A stretch of 64,000 nucleotides of DNA, taken from Balanoglossus misakiensis (taxonomy: Eukaryota; Hemichordata). The notes under the pieces were generated by a model. It was not told the DNA's origin. It did no database searches and saw nothing but the letters and a program-made list of their open reading frames with translations. Position 1 is the first letter of the stretch, and every line of letters begins with the position of its first letter. Where the stretch lies: the NCBI GenBank assembly GCA_040954595.2, contig CM082594.2, positions 3,596,001 through 3,660,000 on the forward strand, in the 5' to 3' direction. Position numbers and translations under genes: made by a program. Positions 25,601 through 39,600 of this stretch are shown here, one piece after another.

Positions 25601-28600
25601 TTGCCATGTTTTAGAAATGGGAGTTCATTAAGTCATTCTGAAACTTTTGAACAGAAAAAGTAACAAAATGTGAAGAAAAAATATTTGAGTTTAATATGAT
25701 AACTACAAAGACAGACATGTTTGACCAAAGGATGTAATGAAATACAGTAAACATATTTCTTCTATCTCTTACTACTGTGGGTTGTCGACTCTTTGCCCAG
25801 AATGCAATGTGATTTACCCCCTAGCGCAAAGTTAAAACCTATTTGAGGCAGCCAGAATTCTAGTGCAATTTTCTTGTACTTCTGGAATTAAAATACAATG
25901 TATGTCTATACATATTTTTTTTAATTGTCACTGTGTTGATAACCAACGTTCATTTTATTTAATTCACTCCTATTCAAACAGTTCACTGACAATGGATTGA
26001 TTGTATTCAAGAACGTGAGGGATGAAAAGTATCCATTTCCGAATCCGTACAAAAATGGATTTGTAACTCATAACGACTCACTAGACATTCCCATGATGGC
26101 TGTATTTTGGGACGATGTTGATGTCTCGGATCCAACTGTCGGCGAAGTCTATTATCACGTAAGTTGTCGATATAAATTATTGAAATGCTCAAGTGTTGGG
26201 CAACGCATAGAAGAAAAAAAGTCTCAGCTCATAACCTATTATGCAGGACCAGGTTGTGGCCAAATTTACCACATGTTTATTGTTTCGTTTTGGAACCTAC
26301 ATTGTCTTCATCATGGACCGATGTAACTATTTGCTTTATTAGCTTTTCTTAGTCTGTACTTTTATTTATTTAATGTTTTACCTTTTACAATTTGTTTGCT
26401 GTCTTTGTTTTCCTATTTTCACTTGTATATAATTCATACCACTTGGGAGACCGGCTTTGCATAGGTGATTGCACCTGTTCAGTCATCCTGTCCGATAGAC
26501 ATACTTTCTGCGTTTGCTATGGATGAATCTTATACAGGTGTGCACTAATATTATTGTATGACTAAATTTTAACTCCTTTCATTCACAGGTTTATGATCGT
26601 AGTCCTGGGAAGAATGCAACTAGTAAAGACCATGTGATGTTGGACAGAGCTAGTCAATATATCAGAGACAACCGACATGCCTATCCACAACCACGCTATT
26701 ACTACTGGTACTGGTATTACTACTATTATTACTATGATCCCAGATTTTACAATTTCAACGCTGAGTGGATGCTGCTCATAACCTGGCACCAAGTGGCAGC
26801 TGTACCCGTTGCGTACACTAAGGCAAACGTATGTATAATATTATTAAATGTGTGTTTACTCACCATTAGCCGCAGTTGTATTTCATGATGGAGTGTTCGA
26901 TGTTCTACTGTTATGGGCAGGATATAAATTGTTTTCTTTGGACCTTCATCACCTTGTCACATTTGGGGATACATCTTTGCTCAATACTTCAATTGCATGC
27001 AGAACACTTTAATTTATATGTGACATGAAATATATGTCTCAGAGTATGAAGTGCAAATGTATAATTTAATTAGCCAGTCAAATTCATATTTGTCTATTTG
27101 TGCCAGCGTCTATGCACATGCAAGAGATCTAAGCAAAGGCAAATGCCAAGAAAGACAACTTAAACAGTTATGAATCTTGCAAACATATCAGGATATTGGT
27201 TTTTGATTACAATATATCTTCAGCGTTGAAGAAAGTCTACTTTCAGTTTTCAGGATCTTCCCTCTATATAAAAAGGCACCATTAAGTATATTTACAATTG
27301 CAATGACCGAATGTTTATATTTACATAGACAAACACCTTCCAGGCAGCATTAGTAACAGATGGCATCTACGGCTTCGTGATCGTCAACTACATGGAAGAC
27401 GAAATGAAATGGAACTACAGAGTGCGAGAGAACAACAACGTCATCATCGGTTACCATGGGATCTACAGGTACTATTGGAGCTCCTATAAATATCACTACG
27501 TGCGCAACGTGCAGAAAGCAGAGTTGTCATTGCTTAGTCAGAAATACCGGCCCGATCAGTACTACGGAAACACGTATAGGAAAGGAAGGTGGATATTCCG
27601 TGTAGAAGATCACTACCGATATACTGTAAATCCCAAGAAGCACTGCCTTGATTGGTACCATCAACAGCCAGACCCGGAAACGTGGAACTGGGGATTAGGA
27701 ACATGTCCGTGTGGATTTGGACAGGGGCGGCAGGATAATTCATTTTCATCAAGCAACGGAGAAGACGTGGATGCTAGGAATTTCAACGACACTCAAATTG
27801 ACCCAAACTTACTTACAGCAATCAACTGGCGACAAGGCAAGAATAATACCGATATCTTGTTACATAGCAATTAAACTGTGTAAATTTTAGTTGTGTCAAA
27901 TTTTTAAAGATTGTTACGTCCAGGTGACCTACAATCAGAATGGGATATGCCCCAACATTGCTTGAAGGTTACAGTAAGTCCTTATTTTGCAAGCAATCGT
28001 TACGAATAATTAGCTTATGTCCATAATTACTCGACCACACGTAACGTCGACTCTTTGCTTCGTACAGGATGGAGTTTTACGATTCAATCAATTTTCGCAA
28101 ATCCGTTCGGAGCTAGTCAGAGATGCCGGTACCGATCTGATCACACTCTCGTCGAAGGATATGGAAGATACGTTTCAGACAGTAGTTTCATGGAAAGATG
28201 GCACGTGTCTCGCCGTCGGTGGTGGTGGTGGCGGTGGGACTGGGACGAATACATGAGGTGGATAGAACAATACATGAGATGGCTATGTAAGTATTTAATT
28301 ATTTTCCGATCAAGTGTGACTTTGCTGACACGTCACGGGGAATGTTGTCGTTTACACAGTTTATTTATAGCTAGACAGCTATCCAATATTTTCCAGCAAT
28401 CAAGTATTTTGTATACATCGAAGCGTCATTAAAGCTAAATTAGCTGTAACTTTCGGTCGTTGTTGTTGTTTTTGTAACTGTAGATGTACAGAAAAATCAA
28501 AAGTCACTACAGCTACCGGAGCTTTAAGAATTGATCATTTTAGTTTGCCTGAATGTAGGGTATAATTGTCATGGTACAGTCGCAGCTTAGGTGGTTTTGC

Positions 28601-30090
28601 GTGCCATCCACACTGTCTTCAGGTAGTATTTACACATTTGGATATCTCGCGTTCTTTGGAGCACTTGTCAACTGCAAGATACAGAAGCATAGTGCCAGGG
28701 TACTGTTTGTGAACAAAAGCAATGTAGTACTCACAAACACACACTGCCATAATTAATTTAGCTTATTGCTATGATATACAGATGACGATTGGTATCCACG
28801 TTACTACTGCTGCCAAAAATCAATGGATCCGTATTTCTGTGACTTGTATTCCGAGAAGAGACCACCAGGCAGTTGTACCGGATACTTTCCACCCATATGG
28901 GGTAAGTTATTTGAAAGTCAGAGCTTAAAATTGTAGTCGGTGACAATATGCATAATGAAGCCAACATCAGTCCAAAATTCGTGGTTTCTCGCTCATGGAG
29001 ATCCGCCATGAGTGAGAAATAAAACGCGAGGCGAATATCATATGGATGCCGAGAAGAAGAAAAATATAAATAAGGCTGGCGTCGGCCCTCACTTCAACAA
29101 CAATTTTTTTAGTGATCAAGGGAGTAAGTGACTCCATCACACTTTATCCTGACATAACAGAATTTGCAAGTTATTTGGTATGTATGACCCTCATAGTTTA
29201 TGGTTAACCAAATGTGCAAATCGTCGCAATTTCTTTGTGTGTATGCTTGCAATGACAAAAGAAGTGCTTGATATAAACCAAGAGACTATTAAGAAATCAG
29301 TGACACATGCAGGTGGGAAAGTCAATTGTTCAACCGTACTGCATTTGCGTATTATGTTTATGTTTCTCTGGTCATTGATATGAATACGCCCGTTTTTTAA
29401 CGAAGTAGCATAGAATAGTATTATTCCCATGCATGCAAAATTACGCCAACATCTAAATTTCATTTGTTTTCTGCTATCCTCTCTCCAGGTTGGATACTAG
29501 GGGATCCCCACATCACAACCCTTGATGGCGTTTCATACACATTCAACGGACATGGCGAGTACACACTGGTAAAAGTCGACGATGATGCCTTCAATCTACA
29601 AGGAAGAACTGCGAGAGCGGAAACAAAGAACGGCACAGAAAGCCAGGCCACTGTGTTTGTGGCATTTGCCGCCAAAGAAGAGAATAGTTCCATGGTACGT
29701 TCGTGAGTTTGGAGCAATGTCTATCATTTCCTGCACTTGCCCCATACGTTGTAAATATATGAACGCTTGTGAAAGTTTATATCTCCCCGTACTGACCATT
29801 TTTCGTGACTGTGGAAAAGAGACAATTTGGATCGGGTCCCTTTCTTTATTGTGATTTGTCAGACCATGCTTAGATTAATTTTCTGTATTTTTACAACACA
29901 TATCATGCACCTAGTCATAACCGCATTGTCTTCACATTGATCAGGTTCACATTGAGATGAATGAACAAGGTGAAGATTACCATGTACGGATCGACGGGGA
30001 ACTGTTTAATAAAACACTCCTTGATGACGGTGAGTGCCATTTATCCATCATTACAACAACAGCAACACTATTAATAATATGGAGCAGTGC

Positions 30091-30121
<31 letters not shown>

Positions 30122-33100
30122 CATACATACATACATACATACATACATACATACATACATACATACATACATACATACATACATACATACACACATACAC
30201 ACATACACACATACACACATACATACATACATACATACATACATACATACATACATACATACATACATACATACATACATACATACATACATACATACAT
30301 ACATTATTTCTAACATTTTAATACGTGTAAACAAAATAAAGAAACCGTTCTTTTCCCCCACAGAATCATACATACCGACTGGGACAAATCTGTCAATGTC
30401 AGTAAAACAAGAAGAATCTACTTCTGGCACTAGTGATAAGGTTAGACTGGTTGTGGCATTCCCATCGAAGATAGCAATGTCTATAGGAATTGCAGAGCAG
30501 ATGCTGGACGTGCTAGTTTCTGCACCAGACGTGTTTAAAGGCCGTTTCTCAGGTCTCTTAGGTAAATACCAATGGACGTTCTCATGTGACACAGGGCAAA
30601 CACAACTTGCCCCATCGTGTTAAACAGCACAGTTCCATACGACGCTCGACTTATATTACTTGGCTGGCAACCCGTTGCTAGGTTAATTGACCAAGTCTCG
30701 CGAGATCTCGCAATGAGTTGAAAATCATTCATTGAAGAGTAAAAATAGTTCTTGAAATTTCATACACACACGGTTACTAGAACTAGATGGTTAGGAAACT
30801 ATTTTTCTCCATTGTTAGATGCTCGCCTCGGTAAACACTTAGTGTAAACGAAAGATATCAGGTGCTAACGAGCCTGGCCATACGAATAATGACGTCATTC
30901 CCCCACAATCCAAAGCAAACCATACTCGTGTTTACGGAATTGCTTGCACGCACAGTACGTATACCACCAGATTTGAGGAAAACAGAACAGAGAGTGGATA
31001 ATTTATAAAGTCACAGCACATTTATGACAATTTTGAACTTTCAAGGACATGATGAAGCCATACATTCTTTGTCTTGACTGTGCCCTAGAGATTCGATGCG
31101 AACCAAAACAAACAAGATGGCCGCCAAAGGCTATATCGATAATGTTAACGACTGTATCGAAATGGGTATGCAATCTCAACGAAATATTCCAATTGGAATA
31201 AACGAAATAGCCCATGCAATACAAAAAGGTGTAAAATATCTAAATATATTTAAAAAAAACAGAAATGCGACCATCAGGGTTGAATTCTAGGGGTTCAAAA
31301 TTCGACGCTATTTGAATCTGGATTTTAAGTTAACCACCCAAGAAACAATGGTAGAGTGTCGCAAGCCCAACAGACTATGACCGTGCACTCCATAAGCCTA
31401 TATGGAACTCGTACAAAAAAAGTGGCGCTGTACTCTGACGAAAAAGGGCAGATGAAGGGGTTCAAAAATTAGCTACGTTCCCCAATACAACCCCACATAG
31501 CGGTTAGGACATGTACTCTCCTAGCTAACACCTCGTTCACACCTTCCGAACAATAGAGTTTCCTAACCGTCTTCTTCTAGTAACCGTGATACACAGGAGC
31601 GATAATCAGATGAATATATCAGATAGAAAATTAAACAAACAACATCATAATGACCGCACCTTCCAGGATGTACCTTACTTCGTATAGGCATCGCTTGGCA
31701 TTTTCCACACTGAGAGATTTTATATGGATGTTTGTTTTTAATCTTAGGATACTGGGATGATGACCCGTCTCACGAGTTTATGCTGCCCGATGGAACGTTC
31801 CAACAGCCGAGTGGCGAGAACTTTACGGACGCTGAATATTTCGCGTTTGGTAAACAGTGTAAGTATTCTTTTGATATTAGTCTTCACTGTAATACACTGC
31901 AATAAATTACATTACAATAAATTACATTACATTACATTACATTACATTACATTACATTACATTACAGTAGAATACATAGCATATCAGAATATTATGAGTG
32001 TCAATCTGAGAATAAAAATGACGTAATAGTAACAATTTAGGACGAATCTGCACAAAAGTCGGATTTCATAATAACTGATATTTCAATTTAATGTGGCCCC
32101 ATTCTAAACATCTCTTCTCAACGTTTTCTTCAGGGAGTGTTTCCGCCGACGATTCGCTCTTTTGGTACGACGAGGGCAAGTCTTGGTCGGATTACAACGA
32201 ACCAGACTTCGTGCCTAAATTCTTAGATGAGCTTATCGCGAAGTACACCTCAGAAGACCCGGATTATTTAAATAAAGTTAAATCAAATTGTGAGGATGAC
32301 CAGCAATGCCTGTTCGATTCCTTGGCAACCGAGAGAGAGGAAATTGGACTGCTAACTAAGAACTCGTCCACACAAATAAAACAACAACAAACTGATCTAG
32401 GTGGGTGAAAATGCTTGTTAAGTCGTGATACACCCTTTATATACATGTAACTAGCGCCCTCATGAAACTGTTGTGAATTTTAACTCAAAGCGAGGTCAAT
32501 GGGGAAATAGCCTTTATGTGATTGGTCAATTGTTGGCCTCGTTTTCAGTACAAATCCATGATATCCGCATGAGGGCGCTAGACTTAGGAAAAGGGGTGTA
32601 TTTGGCATTCATAACCCTCAATTACAGGATATTCGCCGGTCAAGATTAAGGTTAGATAACCCGGGGGTATAACAACATTGAATATCCCTTCATTTCAAAA
32701 TAAAATTTAAAATCAGTGCCGAACAGTTTAAATTTGTCTGCTTTATATCATTTTGTCTTTGAAACGATTTGAAAAATAACTCACATGACTTCAGCAAAAT
32801 TTACTTAGTCACGAAAGTTGATAAAGTCTGTGTCTGTTTTGCTTTTCATTATATTTCGTCTAAGTGTGCTTTGTCTCTTAATTTAGATAATTTCCCACCA
32901 AATGTAACCATTCGGGAAGGTATTATATTCTTGGAGGCAGAAGTGGGAAAGGCTGTGTCACTTCAGTTGGATGCAACCGATCCAAATCCAGGCGACACTG
33001 TAGAATTTAAACTTGAAGACAATGTACTCGGGGCTTCTGTGGGTCAAGGTATGGAAACCATTCGTATTTTATCACATTAAGGGTGTTTGGTATCGTGTGG

Positions 33101-33582
33101 GTTTAGGATCGTGGAGGCTTCAAGTTGTGATCGGGTATTTAGTCATTCCACGGCATTATTCATTGCAGATGGCCACTTTACCTGGACCCCCACGGACAAA
33201 GAAATTGTCAACATCTCAATTATCGTCACCGATGGCATGGCCAGCACAGCTGTAGTACCACTTATCAAAGTATGTGAATGTCAAAATGGCGGCAGTTGCA
33301 ACTATAACGTGTCAGTAGAAGGATACGACATAAACAACGACAAATTTGCGGTAGGTTTCATTCATTTTCAGACGCAGACTCATATTTTGCATTGGTAAGA
33401 CGCGTGGTGCAAATACCTACATGTACCAGGGACAACTGTACAGGCGCGCCCCTGTTAAATTCTTTAGCCGTTTAATAGCTAAGCCTAAAGCTTTTACTCA
33501 TGTACTTTACTGAATAATAGGTCTATCTGTTCATAGAAGTCGGCCACTTTGACTTTAGTTTTAGTTTGTTTATATGAACTTT

Positions 33583-33614
<32 letters not shown>

Positions 33615-36600
33615 GACTGACTGACTGAATGAATGAATGAATGAATGAATGAATGAATGAATGAATGAATGAATGAATGAATGAATGAATGAATGAATGA
33701 ATGAATGAATGAATGAATGAATGAATGAATGAATGAATGAATGGATGGTTATGTTTTCTAGTAATTATGAATACCTGGTTTTTATTGTTTTTCTTTCACT
33801 CTGTTTTTCACGAACAGGTAGTGACATGCACATGTCCATCTGGCTACACGGGTGACTTCTGCCAGAACGACTACGACGCCTGCTTAGACAATCCTTGTTT
33901 TCCCGGTGTAACTTGCATAGACAAAAGTCCGCAGGAGGGTGCTGCGTTTGAATGCGGGAACTGTCCAAATGGCTTGATTGGAAACGGCACGAAGTGTTTT
34001 GGTAAGTTCAAATCATGATCACCAAGTCCCCAGTGTATATAAAATAGGAAAACTTTCAATACTCACCAAAGACAAAAATGAATTTAAAATTGTTGAATCA
34101 TATACATATATGTATATATTTTTTCTCTGTATAAGATGCTTCTTTACATTGAACATTGGCACATGCATGGCCGCAAGTTTCAATTTTACACTAAGCGATA
34201 ACTTCAGTCATCGCTTACATTTCATAGACGTTCAACTTCGGATTTCAACTACAAAGGGGCTTACTGTGAAATCATGTTTTCATTCACATTAAGGTTACAT
34301 TGTTTATCATTCTTTCAGATTTTGATGAGTGCGAGGAAAACAGAGATTTAAACGACGATAAATTCTGTGATCAAGTCTGCGAAAACACTCTTCGAAGTTA
34401 TGTTTGTCGTTGTCTCGAGGGTTATCGCCTGGATGAAGACAAAAAAGGCTGTACAGGTAATGGTATTATGTATTGAACTTAATATCCCCCCACATAAACT
34501 GCATAGTCACGCATTGTCTCTTGGAGTTCGGGAAATTGTATTAGGTAAAAGCTCCGTGTCTCATCATTCCAATATCTAGTGCTATTTCTAGTCCATTTTC
34601 TCTTATTTCCCATGGAATTGTAGACATTGCCAAGTTTGTTTGAAGGTACTACAGTTAAAAATGGCAGCATATTCGACGTCTTCCTTTAGAAATATTTGAA
34701 ACTCTATTCTTTCCAGATATTGATGAATGCAATGAAAACATCGATGACTGTCATCAGAAGGCAACGTGCATCAACACTGACGGTGGATTCAACTGTAGTT
34801 GCAATGCTGGCTACAGGGGAGTCGACGGAAATAGAACCTTGTGTAAAGGTAAGCTGGTCAATTGTGAATGACTGAGGGTAACCGTTGGCGTTTGCGAGAT
34901 GGACATATATGGCATTGAATAAGAAAAACATAATATACAGTAATTAAGTTGTTGTTTTTCTGTAAATCGTTATGAATTTACAAACTCTCGCGACAACTCG
35001 TTCGCCGATCAAAATCATTTTCGGATAATAGTGAATTTCCTGCAGAAAGAGTGATAGCTTGCCGTCAACGAGGAACTGTGGAGAGTTGGTAGCGCCTTGG
35101 TTAACTGCGGTTCATGGATTGCTGTATGCAAGATGATTTTAACAATTTCTTATTTTTCAATCACTCATTCCAGATATCGACGAATGTTTGGAATCTCCGT
35201 GTGGGGAAAATGCAGCGTGTACCAACATTATAGGAAGTTACAAGTGTGTATGCCTGGATGGCTATGAATTCGACAGTGGAGCATTCAACTGTTCAGGTAA
35301 GACGTCGAATTATATCACATTACACCACACCACACCACATCACATACCAGCGTTTTGCCAAATTCAATATCCGGAAATCTCATTTGATTGAATTTTTATC
35401 TCAAACTTCGTTTCTACATACTCTAGCATTTTAAGACATTTCACCACACGATGAACAATATCATGGACTAAATACGAAAGTATCATTGCAAACGGCCAAA
35501 TGTGATATTTTACTGATGTGCGGCGCACTGAATCGACATGTAAAGTCTAAATCCATATGTTGTATGTTATTTGCAGATATTGACGAATGCGAGAGACGCA
35601 CCGATAATTGTGATACTGAGGCCACTTGCACCAACACCGACGGTTCTTTTGAATGCCAATGCAATGATGGATGGACAGGAGATGGGATCACCTGCTCTGA
35701 CGTCAAAGAATGTGATGACGTCACAATGAATGTCTGCCACGTGAGGAGGGCCGATTGTACTGAACTTGACGGCAGTTACTCGTGTTCGTGTAAGGCTGGG
35801 TATGTCGGTGATGGCATAACATGTGAAGGTAAGATTAGTTAATTGCAGAATTTCGTCTGTTTGGTATGAGAGCTTTATACGGACTTATTTCCCTAGATAA
35901 GCTCTCTAGTAAACTGCTTTCGTCTGTGTCATGCCAGTGCATGTTTTAATCAATACAGAGTCTAAACAACAATTCTAACACCACGGTGACTGAAAGCTGT
36001 TTTTACTGGCAAACTCTGAGAAGTTCTTGCAAAGCTTACTTGGACATGGAATTACTACATCTCGTTAGTAGAAATATGGTGATTTTGGTAAACGTAGACA
36101 TGCAACAAGGAATCACATATCTCTTGTTTTATTTTTTTCAGACACGGATGAATGCACCACCGGTGATCATGATTGCCCAGTGGTCGTATCTGAATGTAAA
36201 AATACGATTGGATCTTACAAGTGTGTCTGCGCGAGTGGCTACACTGGTGATGGAATTCGTTGTGAAGGTAAAATGATTCGCTCAAACAGAGATTTCTTAA
36301 AATAGACCTCCATTTGAACTGGTCTTTTCCATAGTAAATTTTGCTAGCGAAGTGTTTGTTGCAGACGATTTATCATCCTTCACTGCCACTGTCCCTAGAC
36401 AACATTCTTCTCAGGTATGAGGTTTCTATCAAATGAACTTATACTTCATTTGGTTTTATTATTGTCACAACATCCAAACTCACACAGGAATCGCTTATCG
36501 AAAGATGGCGACCCAAAACATATGAAATCGTAGTGCAAGGGGAATATATTAATGGGGAAACTTTTATAAACCTGAAATATGTTTAACTAACTTTGTTACA

Positions 36601-39600
36601 GACATTGATGAATGCGCCGACAATTCTACCAACACTTGTTCGATGTATGCAAGCTGTACTGATACACCAGGCTCATACACATGCAAATGTAGAAGTGGTT
36701 TCCTGGGAGACGGAGACACATGTTCAGGTAAGATACCAACAATCACATATGTGCTCACATACAAAATGTGGAAACTTCGGAAACAGAAGACAATATCACT
36801 TTGTCAGAGCTTTGTTTATTAAATAAAGTCTAAATACTGAAATCGTTTGAAAGGGTGGAGTTTGCCCCGTCCGCGCTCCCATTTTACACATGTAAAAAAT
36901 TAAGACAAAGTAGCCGGGAAGTGTAACTGCTACAATGTACGTAATTGCAAACAATATTGTTGTTACTTTGTATTACACTGTATATCATGGCAAACAATGC
37001 CTAGTTACTTAGTATCACATTTTCAAGTATCTTTGATATAAATGTAACATGTATTAGCGAGGTCTCCCTGGACAATGGGAACAATGCTGATGGTGTGTAT
37101 ATATATACAGAAGAGTCGCACATGAGCAGTTCAGACGATCCTCCCCTTTAAATTAGAGTATTCTGCACATGCGCATTTTCATGTGTAATGCGTGAAATCG
37201 CTCTGACGGGACCCGGGGAGTATCTCCAAGATGTGCGTATTCGCATCTGATTGGAATAAAATAGTTGTTGCTCACGAGTCAATTGTGATAAACAGCGAAG
37301 AGGTTACAGCAATGAAAACTATACCGCAATATCGTTTGTTTCAGACATTGACGAATGTGCTGATGACAGCCAAACAGACTGCGACCAACACGCTACCTGC
37401 GTCAACATATTCGGTGGTTTTATATGCCTCTGTAACCCCGGGTACACTGGCAACGGGACTTACTGTACAGGTGAGGAAAATGATGGCTCTGCGTGTACCC
37501 GAAATATTGTCTAAAGCAAAAGTTCCCGTCAATGGCAACACCCATACACCCATGCGTTTTCATGTCCATGCTAGTACTCTACCCAACGTCAAACCACGCC
37601 ACCACAGTTACTTATGTAAGACACTGCCCAATCATCAGAAGTACATAGCATTTGTTGAACAACTTTTATAGACTGAGTTTTTCGGTTTTGTTGTTGGGAT
37701 ATAAATTGTATGGTTAAGTGTTATAGCCCCCCCCCCCCCCTCAAGTACTCATGTTCTTCTGTGCGCGAAGTGTGGCTTTATGTAGACCACCCATATTTAA
37801 TGGAATGAAATGCAAAGTGTCGTTGGTATCTTTTCAACAGATGTGGATGAATGCAGTGAAGAGATCTGTGAACATTGGTGTGAAAACACGCAGGGTGGTT
37901 ACCAGTGCTCTTGTAGGGACGGCTACCTTCTCCATCCCGATGGATTACACTGCAATCGTAAGCGTTTTTCCACTTCGAATTTGAGAAATTTCTCCGGTCA
38001 CAAAATGTTTTCTAGTTGTATTTGCTTATTATTCGGCAGATGCTGTATATTATCAATGAGTTTAGTCTAATCACAATAGGTATATCCATTGATTTTGTTT
38101 CAAACATTCTCAGTTCAAATGAAAAAAATTGACTTCTAACAAATCGCTCAATCAATCAATCAATCGAGTTAATTGATAGTCTAAAGAATGCGGGTACTTT
38201 GTGTATGATTGTACACAACCCACCAAAGAATCAAGGCATTTCGAGTGTCACTATTCTGTTCGTTTGATAAACCAGTAATATGAATGTTATTAAAAAAGTG
38301 ACCCTTTTCACGTTCTTCCAGCTATCAACGAGTGTACGTACAAAACAGACAGCTGTTCACAACTTTGCAATGATACCGATAGCAATGAACCCCCTTACAT
38401 ATGTAGTTGTGTCGACGGGTTCCATCTGGAAGATGATAACATTACTTGTACAGGTAAGGGATAATGAATTCTAATAAGTATCATGGCTTATCTTTGACAA
38501 AAAATGAAAAAAAAAACCTATTGGATTGAATAGCAATAGGGTTTTTTTTCTCCAAAAAATGTTATCTGCTCCATTGACATCCACTGACAGATGGGTGTTG
38601 TTGCAGTCTGTTGAGAACTGTGTAAGTTTAGTCACATGACACGTGGTCGGAAATGGCGGGGACTCCATGGAATGGACAGCACTGAATATAGAAACATTTA
38701 CCCCTTGCTGTAATTATTTCCGTCTGTCTCTTTCCCACATATGCGCAAACGATGCAGCGGGATTATCTCTACACCACTTGAACTTGTTACATTTATACAT
38801 ATTGTATATTACCTATACAACGATAAGGTGAAAGCCTTGATTAATCTCACCATCTACTTTGACCTGTAGTGAACGCAACACACAGCTGTGCTTTGGATTG
38901 TATCCACGGCACCTGCTACTGGAAAGATAACAACCCTGAATGCTATTGTGATCGAGGGTATAAACTGGATAATATGAACGATACACTGTGTATACGTAAG
39001 TATTTTTTTCAGATCATTCAATATTCCCCTTTGTGTTTACTATGCATGATATTAAAATCGCCCGCCAATCAAAGTTCAGCTGAGGGCACAGCACTTCAAC
39101 AAGTAACACCACTTTTTGGTTCTTCGCCCTTGGGGGCAGTCATCTCATTTACGGATTGGACGGTTTTGACTATTACTTGTGAGCTATTAGTCATGCGAAG
39201 GAACTTCTTGACTTGGACTAAAAACATTAGGGATGGAGCTCATAGACTTGGAATTTTCACATTTTGGGTATAGTTCGATACTAATTTAGTTAAATCCGCA
39301 TTTTGAGCTCACTGTAGCTTTTTATTTGTGGTTCCTGGACACATTGAATCGATTCTAACTTTTATTACACTCCCCTTTAAGCAATCAACGAGTGCATCGA
39401 CTTACTACACATTGCAAGTTGTGATCACACATGTCATGATGTCATGCCTGGGTATGACTGTGAATGTGATGCAGGATACGAACTGACGGCTGATCTCAGG
39501 ACATGTTCTGGTAAGTATAAGTTACTTTATTTCTTGTCAACTTATGTGTAAAGAATAGGAAATAATAATTTTCACTGGGATTGTATTTTAGCGGAACAAA

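Noticed and set aside
28017-28256. Alternative frame through the AMOP exon (Gly-rich ending)
   Set aside because: It runs into a stop before the donor, lacks the AMOP motif and does not join the following CCQKS exon.
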